A DNA stretch of 59,580 bases from an uncultured Paenibacillus sp. (GCA_937895345.1 CALAWP010000093.1:1-59580); one strand, 5' to 3'; shown: positions 1-8,703, counted from the first letter of the stretch. Translations and numbers: made by a program. Notes: generated by a model from the sequence alone, not told the origin.

Positions 1-588
1 CGCTGAACGGACAGGGAGGACATATTTCAATCCACGCATCCGCATGGGATGCGACTCTTGCGTCCACGCTGAACGGACAGGGAGGACATATTTCAATCCA
101 CGCATCCGCATGGGATGCGACGCTTCCCTATTTTCGTCGCGGTTTGGATGCTTGTATTTCAATCCACGCATCCGCATGGGATGCGACGGCTGGGGCCCCA
201 TATAAGGGGTGAGGCGGTGGTGGTATTTCAATCCACGCATCCGCATGGGATGCGACCCGGAGCGACGGTCAAAGAGCTGGCCATTGCCGAATTTCAATCC
301 ACGCATCCGCATGGGATGCGACAAGGGCCGACGGTAGTATCGGTAATTATCTGCGTATTTCAATCCACGCATCCGCATGGGATGCGACGTTTTCTCGGTC
401 AAAGTTGCCGAAAGTCTTCTTGGAATTTCAATCCACGCATCCGCATGGGATGCGACCCGGCCGATCGACTGGGCGCCAGGGTTGCCGCTATTTCAATCCA
501 CGCATCCGCATGGGATGCGACTTTCCGCAGCGTCTCCTTGTCCGACTTCGGAATCAATTTCAATCCACGCATCCGCATGGGATGCGAC
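1..588 (-). CRISPR. Type I-C-like CRISPR array, left end cut by window
   Basis: Nine identical 32-nt repeats are at 24-55, 90-121, 156-187, 225-256, 291-322, 357-388, 425-456, 490-521 and 557-588. They are separated by spacers of 33-37 nt, with a partial spacer at 1-23. On the plus strand the repeat begins ATTTCAATCC and ends GGGATGCGAC; on the minus strand it begins GTCGC and ends GTGGATTGAAAT, the hallmark of type I-C repeats. It contains a 7-bp hairpin (CGCATCC/GGATGCG). Transcription is therefore inferred to run leftward, with the leader to the right of 588. The partial spacer at 1-23 is identical to the last 23 nt of the spacer at 56-89, so one repeat-spacer unit is probably duplicated. 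No cas gene is visible in the window. Confidence 0.97.
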
Positions 589-901
589 CGTGACTATATT
601 TTACCTTTATGGGTCAAGGGGTTGCAAACGCTTTAGTTCGAATCATGCAAACACCACCATAATTTCGCGAGAAATCGACCCAATTCTCCTGAAAAACCCT
701 TATTTTATGCGGAGTGTGAATCTTCCAGGGGGTTCATGTGAGCTTGGCATTCGCACCAGACGAAATAAATCTCGTTAAATTTTCAACTTTGCTGGCAAAC
801 CAACGACTACTATCTCATTCGTTGATTACGATTCGTTGATTGCAACCAAATCGGAACTAGCTCACCCGTTCAACCCCAATCGGCCCCTCTCCCCCCACAA
901 C
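589..901 (-). promoter_or_regulatory. CRISPR leader and gene-free region
   Basis: AT-rich stretch directly abutting the last identical repeat, on the side expected for a leader when the I-C repeat is read on the minus strand. No credible coding sequence is present. It contains a direct repeat of ATTCGTTGATT (818-828 and 831-841) of unknown meaning. The right boundary is set by the gerE terminator. Confidence 0.6.
598..627 (-). promoter_or_regulatory. Candidate pre-crRNA promoter in the leader
   Basis: On the minus strand TTGCAA (622-627) and TAAAAT (598-603) are 18 nt apart and lie just upstream of the first repeat, as expected for a leader promoter. Match to consensus is only moderate. Confidence 0.35.
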
Positions 902-930
902 AAAAAGACAGCATAATCGCTATGCCGTCT
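902..930 (-). terminator. Rho-independent terminator after gerE
   Basis: On the minus strand a 10-bp stem (AGACGGCATA/TATGCTGTCT, one G-U pair) with a 5-nt loop is followed by TTTTT. It lies 74 nt after the gerE stop codon. Confidence 0.75.
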
Positions 931-1003
931 CATGTATCCTTTACTCTATGGGCATGTAGAAAAGGGTGCGTCTCGACAAACAAGGATGGAGAGACCATCT
1001 TTG

Positions 1004-1228
1004 TTAGATCTGCAACTCCCCAAGCTTTATCAGCTCGACAACCGCTTGCGAACGACCTTTGACGTTCAGTTTTTGCATCACATTCGAAATATGGTTGCGA
1101 ACGGTTTTCTCGCTGATGAACAGTTGTTGAGCGATATCTCTTGTTGTTTTGTCCTGTACCAGCAGCTCGAACACCTCTCGTTCACGATGCGTCAATAAAA
1201 ACTTGCTCTTATGGTCGCTTCCCTTCAA
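1004..1228 (-). CDS. gerE: Spore coat transcriptional regulator GerE
   Basis: A 74-residue LuxR-type DNA-binding protein consisting of little more than a helix-turn-helix domain. It carries the segments LLTHREREVFELLVQDKTT, SEKTVRNHISNVMQKL and KGRSQAVVELIKLGEL, nearly the same as B. subtilis GerE, which is also 74 aa. GerE acts late in the mother cell, regulating coat genes of the sigma-K regulon. The start is TTG at 1228, preceded by AGGAGGGG about 10 nt upstream; no ATG fits. A sigma-K-like promoter lies upstream and a terminator downstream, so it is a single-gene unit. Identification is firm from length and sequence; role is from the family. Confidence 0.95.
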   Translation of the reverse strand: MKGSDHKSKFLLTHREREVFELLVQDKTTRDIAQQLFISEKTVRNHISNVMQKLNVKGRSQAVVELIKLGELQI

Positions 1229-1291
1229 AGTTTGTCACCCCTCCTTGCTCGGGTTTTTGTGGTATAACAAGGGCAAGGGATACAGTCAAAT

Positions 1292-1320
1292 TATCATATG
1301 AAAAGGGGGAAGCGATGGTG
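1292..1320 (-). promoter_or_regulatory. Sigma-K-like promoter of gerE
   Basis: On the minus strand CACC (1317-1320), a 16-nt spacer and CATATGATA (1292-1300) match the sigma-K consensus mACm-N16-CATAnnnTA. It lies 64 nt upstream of the TTG start. B. subtilis gerE is known to be transcribed by sigma-K, which supports the assignment. Confidence 0.6.
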
Positions 1321-1599
1321 CTGTCATGCCGGAAAATGGGCGCATCATTCGAAGGCGGCCTTCGGCGGGGATTTATTGAGATTTTGCTGGAAAATTGCCG
1401 ATGATTTACAGGATGCTCATGGGGTCAAAAGTGTGCGCGGCATGTTGTCGAACAGGTTGATGATTTTGATAGAGTTGCGGCGGCAAAACGAGGTCGTAGA
1501 TAATGGCTGCATCAGGCTGCGCAGGCGTCCCGTCCCGTTCTGTTTACTGTTTCGTCACGGACCGCTTCAAGCGGGGACGGGGACATCAAAATGCGGCAT
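1321..1599. other. Gene-free region with a REP-like palindrome
   Basis: No credible gene is seen. At 1562-1574 there is a perfect palindrome CCGCTT-C-AAGCGG, flanked by GTCACGGA on one side and by GGGACGGGGACATCAAAAT on the other. This resembles REP-type dispersed palindromes mobilised by Y1 (RAYT) transposases, but only one copy was noticed in the window. Confidence 0.3.
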
Positions 1600-1625
1600 A
1601 AAAAAAGCGGTCCCCTCGGGACCGC
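1600..1625 (-). terminator. Terminator of the sortase operon
   Basis: Perfect 8-bp stem (GCGGTCCC 1607-1614, GGGACCGC 1618-1625) with a 3-nt loop. On the minus strand it is followed by seven T (complement of 1600-1606). Confidence 0.85.
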
Positions 1626-1713
1626 AGCTCGTTCCTTGCTCCATTCCTTTCGAGGCTGCCGCTTCGCTAAACCGCCTGCTGCCAACCGTCTGGCGCCAAC
1701 CGCTCGCCGCCGG

Positions 1714-2385
1714 CTACTCCTTCAACTCCGCATGTACGATCAGCCGGTGCGTCGGGTCGACGACGGGGTCGCAGGTGATGAGCGTCAACCGTTTGTCGGT
1801 TTTGTTATAGTTGAGCACGGAGACGTCGGTCGGCTCGACGATCGACGTTTTGTACACGACGTACGTGTAGGTGCCTTTTTTCGTCTCGATGACGATTTCG
1901 TCGCCCTTCTTCACCTCGTTCAGCCGGTTGAACAGCTTGCCCTTCGCGCGCATCCGGTGCGCGGCGATGGCGGCGTTGCCGACCTCGCCGAAGCCGGCCG
2001 TCTCCTTCAGATGAGCCGCCGCGTATTTCATGTTTTTCTGCGTCGCCCCTTCAAGCACCGGCAAGCTCAGGTCGATGCTGCTGATCTTGATCGTGGCGAT
2101 CGGATTCAGCTTCGGCTCGGGCTTCGGCGTCGCCGTCGCTTCGGCCGACGGCTCGCTCGACGGCTCCGGCTCCTCCGCATCGTCATCCTCCGGCTCCTCG
2201 GCGAACAGCGCCGTCAGCTCGTCGTATTGCTCGCGGGCCAGCGCATCGGCGGCTTCGTCCGCCTCTTCTTCCCAAGCGGCCAGCAGCTTCTCCTGCTGCC
2301 GGTCGTTGTACCATGCGCTCGCCTTGGGATAAATAATAACGAGCAGCCCCGCAATAATAAGCAAATATGCCGCAATCCGCTTCAT
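1714..2385 (-). CDS. Class D sortase
   Basis: A 223-residue sortase, a membrane-bound transpeptidase that cleaves a C-terminal sorting signal and joins the protein to the cell wall. An N-terminal membrane anchor (about residues 4-19) is followed by an acidic, Glu/Pro-rich linker (40-90) and the sortase barrel. The catalytic triad is visible: His143 in AAHRM, Cys205 in TLITCDP and Arg214 in THRLIVH. The start at 2385 overlaps the stop of the GtrA gene as ATGA, implying translational coupling. It is the last gene of an operon with membrane glycosyltransferases, an unusual partnership that suggests glycosylated wall-anchored proteins (inference). No sorting-signal substrate was recognised in the window. 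Confidence 0.9.
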   Translation of the reverse strand: MKRIAAYLLIIAGLLVIIYPKASAWYNDRQQEKLLAAWEEEADEAADALAREQYDELTALFAEEPEDDDAEEPEPSSEPSAEATATPKPEPKLNPIATIKISSIDLSLPVLEGATQKNMKYAAAHLKETAGFGEVGNAAIAAHRMRAKGKLFNRLNEVKKGDEIVIETKKGTYTYVVYKTSIVEPTDVSVLNYNKTDKRLTLITCDPVVDPTHRLIVHAELKE

Positions 2386-2825
2386 GAGTTCATCCTCGCT
2401 TCCTTCGGGCGTTTGTCCGCGAACACCCATTTCTTGCTGCCGTAAAAGTTCAACGCGACGATCAGCGCCGTTACGACCGCCTTCGCGGCCAGCTCGGACA
2501 GCCCCGCGGCTTCCTTGGCGACGGCGATCAAGCCGATCGACAGCGTCAGCATCATTGCGTTCCATACGGCAAACCGGACCTTGCGCCGGATCGGATCGAC
2601 GTCCGCGCGCTGTCCCCGGAACGTGATCGCGCTATTCATCAAATAGCTGTTCGTCATGCCCGCCAAATAGGCGGCCGCCTGCGCCGCGGCGTAATGAACG
2701 CCGATCCAGATCAACAGCGCGAATACGATCATATCGATCGCCGTATTCAGGACGCCGATGGCGCAAAAGGCGGCAAACTGCTTCAGCCATATTCGGCGAT
2801 TGCCATCAAGCATAATGTTTTGCAC
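2382..2825 (-). CDS. GtrA-family membrane protein
   Basis: A 147-residue protein with four predicted membrane helices and the GtrA signature near the N-terminus (FAAFCAIGVLNTAIDM), plus the closing segment KAVVTALIVALNFYGSKKWVF. GtrA proteins are thought to flip or help flip polyprenyl-phosphate-linked sugars across the membrane. It overlaps the end of the upstream glycosyltransferase gene by 20 nt and the sortase start by 4 nt. The start is GTG at 2825, with AAGGA about 11 nt upstream; an in-frame ATG at 2813 is the alternative. Its partner is very likely the adjacent GT2 enzyme, as in other gtrA-gtrB pairs. Confidence 0.85.
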   Translation of the reverse strand: MQNIMLDGNRRIWLKQFAAFCAIGVLNTAIDMIVFALLIWIGVHYAAAQAAAYLAGMTNSYLMNSAITFRGQRADVDPIRRKVRFAVWNAMMLTLSIGLIAVAKEAAGLSELAAKAVVTALIVALNFYGSKKWVFADKRPKEARMNS

Positions 2826-3804
2826 GCTCCGCTTCTTCCTTGTCCGCGTCCCGCTCGCCGGACTTCGGCAGTCCGTGCACGTCGCGGACGATATAGAGCG
2901 GCCGGTTTTTGGATTCGTCGTAAATCCGGCCGATGTATTCCCCGATAACGCCTAATATAATAAGAATAATGCCATTAAACAACAAATTCAAGGCGACGAT
3001 CGTCGTCCAGCCTTCCTGCGTCGTATCCGTAAACAGGCGCTGCCAGATGACGATCATCAAATAAATGAAACCTCCGATCGACAGCAGAAAGCCGAGGTAC
3101 GAAGCCAGCTTGAGCGGTTTGTAGGAAAAGGAGGTAATGCCGTCCAGCGCAAACCGGACCATCTTGCGGAACGGGTATTTCGTTTCGCCCGCGAACCGTT
3201 CCTCGCGGACATATTCGACGCTCGTTTGCCGGAAGCCGACCCAGCTGACGAGTCCCCGGACGAACCGGTTTTTCTCCTTCAGCCCCTTCAGCACGTCGCA
3301 TACTTTCCGGTCGATCAGCCGGAAATCCCCGGTATCGACGGGAATGTCCACGTTCGTCATGCTGCGCAGGATGCGGTAGAACGCCAGCGCCGTCAGCTTT
3401 TTGAAAGGCGTTTCGCCCTTGCGCTTCAACCGCTGGCCGTACACGACCTCGTAGCCCTCCTTCCACTTGTCGATCATGTCGAGGATGACCTCTGGCGGGT
3501 CCTGCAGGTCGGCGTCGATAATAACGACGGCGTCACCCTGCGCATAGTCCATGCCTGCCGAAACGGCAACCTGGTGGCCGAAATTGCGGGAAAAGTCGAC
3601 CAGCCGCACATGCGGGTCCGCTTGGCAGATCATGGACACAAGCTCCGCCGTGCGGTCCCGGCTGCCGTCGTTGACGAAGATGAGCTCGTACGGCTCGCCC
3701 GTCCGCTCCATAACCGCCGCCAGCCGCTCATACGTGTGCCCGATGACCTCTTCTTCGTTGTACATCGGCACGATAATGCTGTATACGATGCGGGATGAGT
3801 TCAT
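2806..3804 (-). CDS. GT2 polyprenyl-phosphate sugar transferase (GtrB/CsbB/DPM1-like)
   Basis: A 332-residue family 2 glycosyltransferase that moves a sugar from a nucleotide donor onto undecaprenyl phosphate. The GT-A domain starts with YSIIVPMYNEEEVI, has the metal-binding IDADLQDPP motif (DxD type) and VDTGDFRLIDRKV, and is followed by two C-terminal membrane helices (about 235-255 and 270-295), as in GtrB and CsbB. The ATG at 3804 is chosen because AAGGAG lies 7 nt upstream; a TTG two codons earlier is worse placed. It follows the large membrane transferase by 27 nt and could supply the lipid-linked sugar used by that enzyme, with GtrA as flippase (inference from context). Confidence 0.92.
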   Translation of the reverse strand: MNSSRIVYSIIVPMYNEEEVIGHTYERLAAVMERTGEPYELIFVNDGSRDRTAELVSMICQADPHVRLVDFSRNFGHQVAVSAGMDYAQGDAVVIIDADLQDPPEVILDMIDKWKEGYEVVYGQRLKRKGETPFKKLTALAFYRILRSMTNVDIPVDTGDFRLIDRKVCDVLKGLKEKNRFVRGLVSWVGFRQTSVEYVREERFAGETKYPFRKMVRFALDGITSFSYKPLKLASYLGFLLSIGGFIYLMIVIWQRLFTDTTQEGWTTIVALNLLFNGIILIILGVIGEYIGRIYDESKNRPLYIVRDVHGLPKSGERDADKEEAERAKHYA

Positions 3805-3831
3805 AACCAATCTCCTTGCAGCTTTATTTTT

Positions 3832-6800
3832 TTAGAACAGCCAGCTCGGGAACCAGCGCAGCATGTTAATGTACCATACGGGAACCTGCATCCCCGACAG
3901 CGCGGGATAAAACAAGACAAACAGCGCCGCCGCCGCCGCCAAATACGCATGTCGGAGCTTAACCAGGCGAGGCATACGCTCCTCGGCGAAACGGAACATA
4001 TATACGATACTTAATAGGATGAACGGAACCATTGCAAAATAATGATACAGAAACGTTTCCCTAGGGACGAGCATCCATGGCACATACTGGGCGAGAAACG
4101 CGATCCACACCATATAAAAACGCTTGTCGCGCCGCTTGACGCTAATAGATATGGCGGCCAGCATGCAGAAGATGCCGCTCCACCAGAGCAAAGGATTGCC
4201 CATCGCCGCGATCGTCGATTTCATGCCTTCCGCCAGCTCTCCGCCGTTGTAATACCAGACGGGCCGCTTCATGAACGGCCATTCCCACCACGACGAGGAG
4301 AACGGATGCGACGAGACGAGGTTGCTGTGGTAATTGAACATATTGACCTGGTAATCGACCAACGCCTGCAGCGTGTAGCCGCCTTGCATGACGGACAAGA
4401 TCGGAATGTAGGACAACGCGTAAATGGCGGCCGGCACGGCGACATAAAAGACAAGGCATACCGCCAGCGTCAGTACCGTATATTTCGGAAATACGCGAAC
4501 GATCCGTTTCAGCTCCTCGGCCTCGAGAACCGCGTCTTCGCCGCCACCGTTCAGCTGCCGTTTGGCGGCGGCGTATTCCCGGTACCGATCCCACAACGAC
4601 AAGGCCAGCATGACCGCCAGGCCCGCTCCCCCGTACAGCACAATCCACTTGGACGCAACGCCCAGGCCGAACGCAAGGCCGGCGAGACCGAGCGGCAGCC
4701 ACGTCGCGGCCAGCTTGTGCCGGTAAAAGTTCATCGACGAGTAGCGGCTCATCCAATAAAACATCAGCATAATAAAGAAAACGCCGTAAACATCGATCGT
4801 CGAAATTCTCGTTTGCGTAAAGTGCATGAAGTCGGCGGCGAGCAGCCCCGCGGCGAACAGCGCCAGCGAACGGCTGCGGAACAGGTGCCTCGCCATCGCA
4901 TAGATGATCGGCACCATGGCGATGCCGAGCAGCGTCCCCATAATCCGCCAGCCGTACGGGCCGAGCCCGAACAGCTTGATGCCTAGCGCAATGATGAGCT
5001 TGCCCAGAGGCGGGTGCGTATTTTCGTAGGCGACGATGCCTTCCAGGTTTTCGTAAGCGGTGCGCGCATGATAAATCTCGTCAAAATAGCTGCCTTTCAT
5101 GTATGAATGGGTATAGATCATCAGGTCCTGCTCGTCGAACAGCAGCTCCGGCGTTCCCCTCTTCGCTTTCGCCGCCGGATCGTATTGCACGGCTTGAACG
5201 GCCAGCGGTTCCTTGCTGCCTTTCTCATAAATACCAAGCTCGTGAATCGAGAAGCCGGACTGCACCGCCGTCAGCTTGACGTATCTCGCCTCGACATCGA
5301 CATTCTGATGCTTCCACGCAAACACGTACACATGCGAACTGTCCACCTCGACCGGATTCGTCCACTGCTCCGGCGTCAAGCCGAACTCCAGCTTGTATTT
5401 GCCCGTCCCGACGCCGCCGAAGCTCATGACGCGCTCAAGACGCTTGGGCTCTCCCAGATCGACATAAAAGCTTTGGCCGCTCGCCGCGGGCTGCCAGGCG
5501 GTAGCCGGCGCCTTCATGGAGCCGAGTCCGATTAAGGCGACAACGGCATAAATCGCGGTGACGGCTCCCATCAGCAGCCAATCCTTGCGCGTGTAACGAC
5601 CGAGCGCGGGCCGGCCGCCTTCTTCCTCGCCGCGTATGCCGCCGAGCGCTTGCTCGTCCGCTTTCCGCCTGTCGTCGGCGGTAAACGGCTCCACCGGCAG
5701 CTGCCGGCCCTTGGCATAGACGTCGTATCCGACGTACAGCATATACAGCAGCAGTCCGAGGTTTGCGATCGAGCACACCAGCACGACCCCGTCCGCCGCC
5801 ACGTTGCTCGTCTGCGGGCTGTAGGCGAGCACATAGCTGATATTGATGAAATTGGTCAGCGAAAATCCGAGAAACACCTGAAGCATACGGCGGTCCTTCA
5901 TTTGCATATAAGCCATCAGGCTGAGCAAAATAACGGGAAACATATACCGCTCGTGCATTTTGGTCACCAATAAAAATACGATGGCAATAATGGCCGCGGC
6001 GATAAAAAAGGAGCGGTCCTCGCGTTTGGCGCCGTTGCGGATTAACGCAAAATAGGCGGCGGCGGCAACAGCGGCGGCAATAAAGAGATTGCCCCACGCC
6101 CCGTAGCTCATAAACAGCCAGACATCCTCCAGCGGCTTCCAATTGGCGCCGTTGAGCGCGTACAGATTAAAGGCGTTCAGCGTCGCGTAAGGATAAGAGG
6201 ACAGCGTCCCTTGGTACAGCCGGTAAAGCGCGGGCAAGCCGCCGTTGCCCCAGAAGAAAGGCAGCGCCAACAAAATAAACGTCGCGAAGCCGTAATAAGC
6301 GCTGACGAGCACGTCCCTCCATTTCCGGATCAGCAGCAGCGCAAGCAGCAGAACCGGCATGAAAATAAACGCCTGCGGCTTGATCAGCGCGGCAATCGCA
6401 TACCAGACGGACGCTCTGGCGATCCGTTTCTCCGACAGAGCGGCGATCGATATGACGAGCGCAAGGGCGAAGACGGCGTCGACTTGTCCCCAAGCCGCCG
6501 AGTCGGCGATGACCGCCGGGTTGAACAGATACAGCGCCGTCAGACCGAGCGCCGCCGATGCTCCCAGCTTCTTGCTTGCCGTCCTCCATACGACGGCCGC
6601 CGCAGCCAAGTCCGCCGCGATGGCAGGCAGCTTGTACAGCAGCAGAAGACCCGCCGAGCCCGGCGCAAGCCCGAGCCATTCTTTCAAATGGCCAAGCGCG
6701 TACAGCACGTATATATAGCCCGGCGGATAATCGACAAAGAAATCCGCATGGTAAAAGCCCGAGATGCCTTGCGCGACCGCTTGCTCCGACCAATAGATGA

Positions 6801-7638
6801 ACAAGGCCATATCGTTGGCGTAGCCGCCGTGCGAAACGCCGATGCCGACTCTCAGCGCGAGCGCCGCGGCAAAGGCGGCATACAGCAGAACGGCAACGAG
6901 CGAGGGCCTGCGGCTGCGCAACCCGTCTTCCCGGAACAAACGGGCGTAGACGACGGCGAACAGCGCCGCAAACAAAGCGGCGCAGGCAAGCGTCGTCCCG
7001 ATGCTTACTTTTTCCGGTTCCTTCTCCTCCGCCGCGCCGGCCGGAGTTGCGGACAGCGGAATGACGGCCGCTCCTTCCGGCGCCTCGGCCACCTCCTCGA
7101 CCGACAAATCGTCAAACCAGGCGGTGCCGGTATTGATGCTGCCGTAGCCTCCTACGCTGGCGCCGACGGCGATTTCGGTCTGTCCGCTGCCGGTGCGGCC
7201 GTAAAATTGAACGAACGCCCATTCGCCGCCGGTATCTCGCACCTCCGGATATTCCGCATAGACCCCTTCTACCTGAAGCAGCGCCCCGGCTCCGTGCTCG
7301 CCGATGCCCTCCGCCTTGACGTAACCCGATATCCGGTACAGCTTGTTTTCGCTCACCTTTACGTTCTGAATCCAGCGGGCATGATTTTCCCCTTCGTTCC
7401 GAACAACGATCGAGGCCGAGCCCGAATAAACGTTCTCCCGGTCTATCGAATAGACGGTAACGCCGTCTTCCTTGATCCATTCCTCCGTCGACCAGCCTTC
7501 CGGCCGCTGGCCGTCCAGCCGCTCGAAATTTCCGTTGTTCAGCAAATTGCCTGCCGCGAGCGCCAGTCCTCCGGACATGAGCATGCCGGCGAGCAGCACG
7601 ATCGCCATTGCGGGCAAAAGCCTCATTTTCATTGCCAT
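3832..7638 (-). CDS. Giant GT-C membrane glycosyltransferase with two catalytic modules
   Basis: A 1268-residue membrane protein, about twice the usual size of such enzymes. In order it has: a signal segment (1-30), a carbohydrate-binding-like beta domain (about 30-185, LLNNGNFERLDG...WFDDLSV), a first multi-helix GT-C region (about 215-660, with YANDMALFIYWSE and VDYPPGYIYVLYALG), a second soluble beta domain like an F5/8 discoidin fold (about 720-840), and a C-terminal PMT-family module (about 850-1268). The last has the acidic FDEIYHA motif near 852 and ENTHPPLGK typical of protein O-mannosyltransferases. The ATG at 7638 is preceded by AAGGAG; an upstream in-frame start at 7668 lacks one. 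It heads an operon with GT2, GtrA and sortase genes. Likely substrates are lipid-linked sugar and an exported protein or wall polymer (inference). Confidence 0.88.
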   Translation of the reverse strand: MAMKMRLLPAMAIVLLAGMLMSGGLALAAGNLLNNGNFERLDGQRPEGWSTEEWIKEDGVTVYSIDRENVYSGSASIVVRNEGENHARWIQNVKVSENKLYRISGYVKAEGIGEHGAGALLQVEGVYAEYPEVRDTGGEWAFVQFYGRTGSGQTEIAVGASVGGYGSINTGTAWFDDLSVEEVAEAPEGAAVIPLSATPAGAAEEKEPEKVSIGTTLACAALFAALFAVVYARLFREDGLRSRRPSLVAVLLYAAFAAALALRVGIGVSHGGYANDMALFIYWSEQAVAQGISGFYHADFFVDYPPGYIYVLYALGHLKEWLGLAPGSAGLLLLYKLPAIAADLAAAAVVWRTASKKLGASAALGLTALYLFNPAVIADSAAWGQVDAVFALALVISIAALSEKRIARASVWYAIAALIKPQAFIFMPVLLLALLLIRKWRDVLVSAYYGFATFILLALPFFWGNGGLPALYRLYQGTLSSYPYATLNAFNLYALNGANWKPLEDVWLFMSYGAWGNLFIAAAVAAAAYFALIRNGAKREDRSFFIAAAIIAIVFLLVTKMHERYMFPVILLSLMAYMQMKDRRMLQVFLGFSLTNFINISYVLAYSPQTSNVAADGVVLVCSIANLGLLLYMLYVGYDVYAKGRQLPVEPFTADDRRKADEQALGGIRGEEEGGRPALGRYTRKDWLLMGAVTAIYAVVALIGLGSMKAPATAWQPAASGQSFYVDLGEPKRLERVMSFGGVGTGKYKLEFGLTPEQWTNPVEVDSSHVYVFAWKHQNVDVEARYVKLTAVQSGFSIHELGIYEKGSKEPLAVQAVQYDPAAKAKRGTPELLFDEQDLMIYTHSYMKGSYFDEIYHARTAYENLEGIVAYENTHPPLGKLIIALGIKLFGLGPYGWRIMGTLLGIAMVPIIYAMARHLFRSRSLALFAAGLLAADFMHFTQTRISTIDVYGVFFIMLMFYWMSRYSSMNFYRHKLAATWLPLGLAGLAFGLGVASKWIVLYGGAGLAVMLALSLWDRYREYAAAKRQLNGGGEDAVLEAEELKRIVRVFPKYTVLTLAVCLVFYVAVPAAIYALSYIPILSVMQGGYTLQALVDYQVNMFNYHSNLVSSHPFSSSWWEWPFMKRPVWYYNGGELAEGMKSTIAAMGNPLLWWSGIFCMLAAISISVKRRDKRFYMVWIAFLAQYVPWMLVPRETFLYHYFAMVPFILLSIVYMFRFAEERMPRLVKLRHAYLAAAAALFVLFYPALSGMQVPVWYINMLRWFPSWLF

Positions 7639-7842
7639 CACGTTCTCCTTATCGCAAGTCGCACACAAAATTTACTTTTTCATACATCTACCACTTTATC
7701 GGATGGTTATGCTTCGGTCAACTTGAGATTTGAGCGCCTTCGAGCCGGGGGCTTCATCATCCGTACCTGTCGGGCTGCAACGGCCGAGAATACAGTATTA
7801 GAAAATATGGAACCAGTCGATTTCGGAGGTGAACCGTCCGTT

Positions 7843-8655
7843 ATGCAACGCATCTTGATCACCGGCGTCGGCCGGCCGATGTACGTCAATCCGGCCGATC
7901 TGAAGGGCCGGTCGCTCATTCGCCGCGCGGGAGTGTCCCAGCCGCGGATCGTCCATTTCTGGCAATGCGCCGCAAGCGGCCTGCAGCCGTCCGTCGTCAT
8001 TGACGGCGGAGTCAATTACGGAGAAATTGTGCTCTCGGCCGAATACCCCCCCCATGCGGACGTCACCGTCGTCGAAGCGAACGAGGAGCTTCGTCCCTAC
8101 TTGGCCCGCTCGCTCCGGGAGCACCCGAACGCCGGTCAAATCCGGGAGGTATACGCTTGCTTGTCCGACCGGGAAGACGAATCCGGCATCTTCTACATCG
8201 ATACGTCCCGCTCGGGCGATTCTTCGGCATACGAGCCGGTCAGCCGGCCCGTTCGCGCCGTCCATGTCCGCACCGTCACGATCGACGGCTTGTTCCGCGG
8301 CCGCGATCTGTCGCGCGATACCGTGCTGTTCAAGCTCGATATCGAAGGCTTCGAATGGCAAGCGTTGCGCGGCATGAGCCGGCTGCTTCGGGAATGCCGG
8401 GCGGCGGCGGGCTGCATCGAATTCAACGTCCGCTATATGGAGCAAAAAGGAGGAATTGACGTTCAGGCCTTCCTCGCCGATTTGCACAAGCGGTTCAGCC
8501 TTTATTTGATCAACGACAAGCATCAGCTGTTAAAGCTCGAAGCACCGCTGCTGCAGCGCATTACAGATTATTACGCAACCGACCCGGCATGCAACGATCT
8601 CGTGCTGCTCAGCGATTCCGCCCTGGCGGAGCGGATCAAGCTGGAAGTCGTTTAA
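7843..8655 (+). CDS. FkbM-family methyltransferase
   Basis: A 270-residue SAM-dependent methyltransferase of the FkbM family, often found in polysaccharide and spore-surface glycan clusters where it O-methylates sugars. The SAM-binding start is seen in PSVVIDGGVNYGEIVLSAEYPP (about 50-70) with the acidic VTVVEANEEL, and the FkbM signature LFKLDIEGFEWQALRG follows near 168. The ATG at 7843 is chosen because GGAGGTG precedes it by about 11 nt; an earlier ATG at 7807 has no ribosome site. It is divergent from the large transferase and convergent with the CgeB-like gene, with a shared terminator between. Its sugar substrate is unknown. Confidence 0.85.
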   Translation: MQRILITGVGRPMYVNPADLKGRSLIRRAGVSQPRIVHFWQCAASGLQPSVVIDGGVNYGEIVLSAEYPPHADVTVVEANEELRPYLARSLREHPNAGQIREVYACLSDREDESGIFYIDTSRSGDSSAYEPVSRPVRAVHVRTVTIDGLFRGRDLSRDTVLFKLDIEGFEWQALRGMSRLLRECRAAAGCIEFNVRYMEQKGGIDVQAFLADLHKRFSLYLINDKHQLLKLEAPLLQRITDYYATDPACNDLVLLSDSALAERIKLEVV

Positions 8656-8666
8656 TCCGTGCGCCG

Positions 8667-8703
8667 AAAGCCCCCTTGCGAGTCGAATCGCAAGGGGGCT
8701 TTT
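8667..8703. terminator. Bidirectional terminator between fkbM and the CgeB-like gene
   Basis: A 14-bp stem (AAGCCCCCTTGCGA and TCGCAAGGGGGCTT) with A-rich and T-rich flanks serves both convergent genes. Confidence 0.8.

Noticed and set aside
115..778. Open frames with FQSTHPHGMR-type repeats at the left end
   Set aside because: They are translations of the CRISPR repeats; spacer content and repeat spacing explain them.
1298..2445. Plus-strand open frames over and before the sortase gene
   Set aside because: They lie opposite a sortase with a clear catalytic triad and have no recognisable domain; GC-rich coding DNA gives such frames.
6211..7842. Long upstream extension of the FkbM frame (540 codons)
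   Set aside because: It runs opposite the large transferase, is rich in Arg and Gln as antisense frames are, and the GGAGG site fixes the start at 7843.
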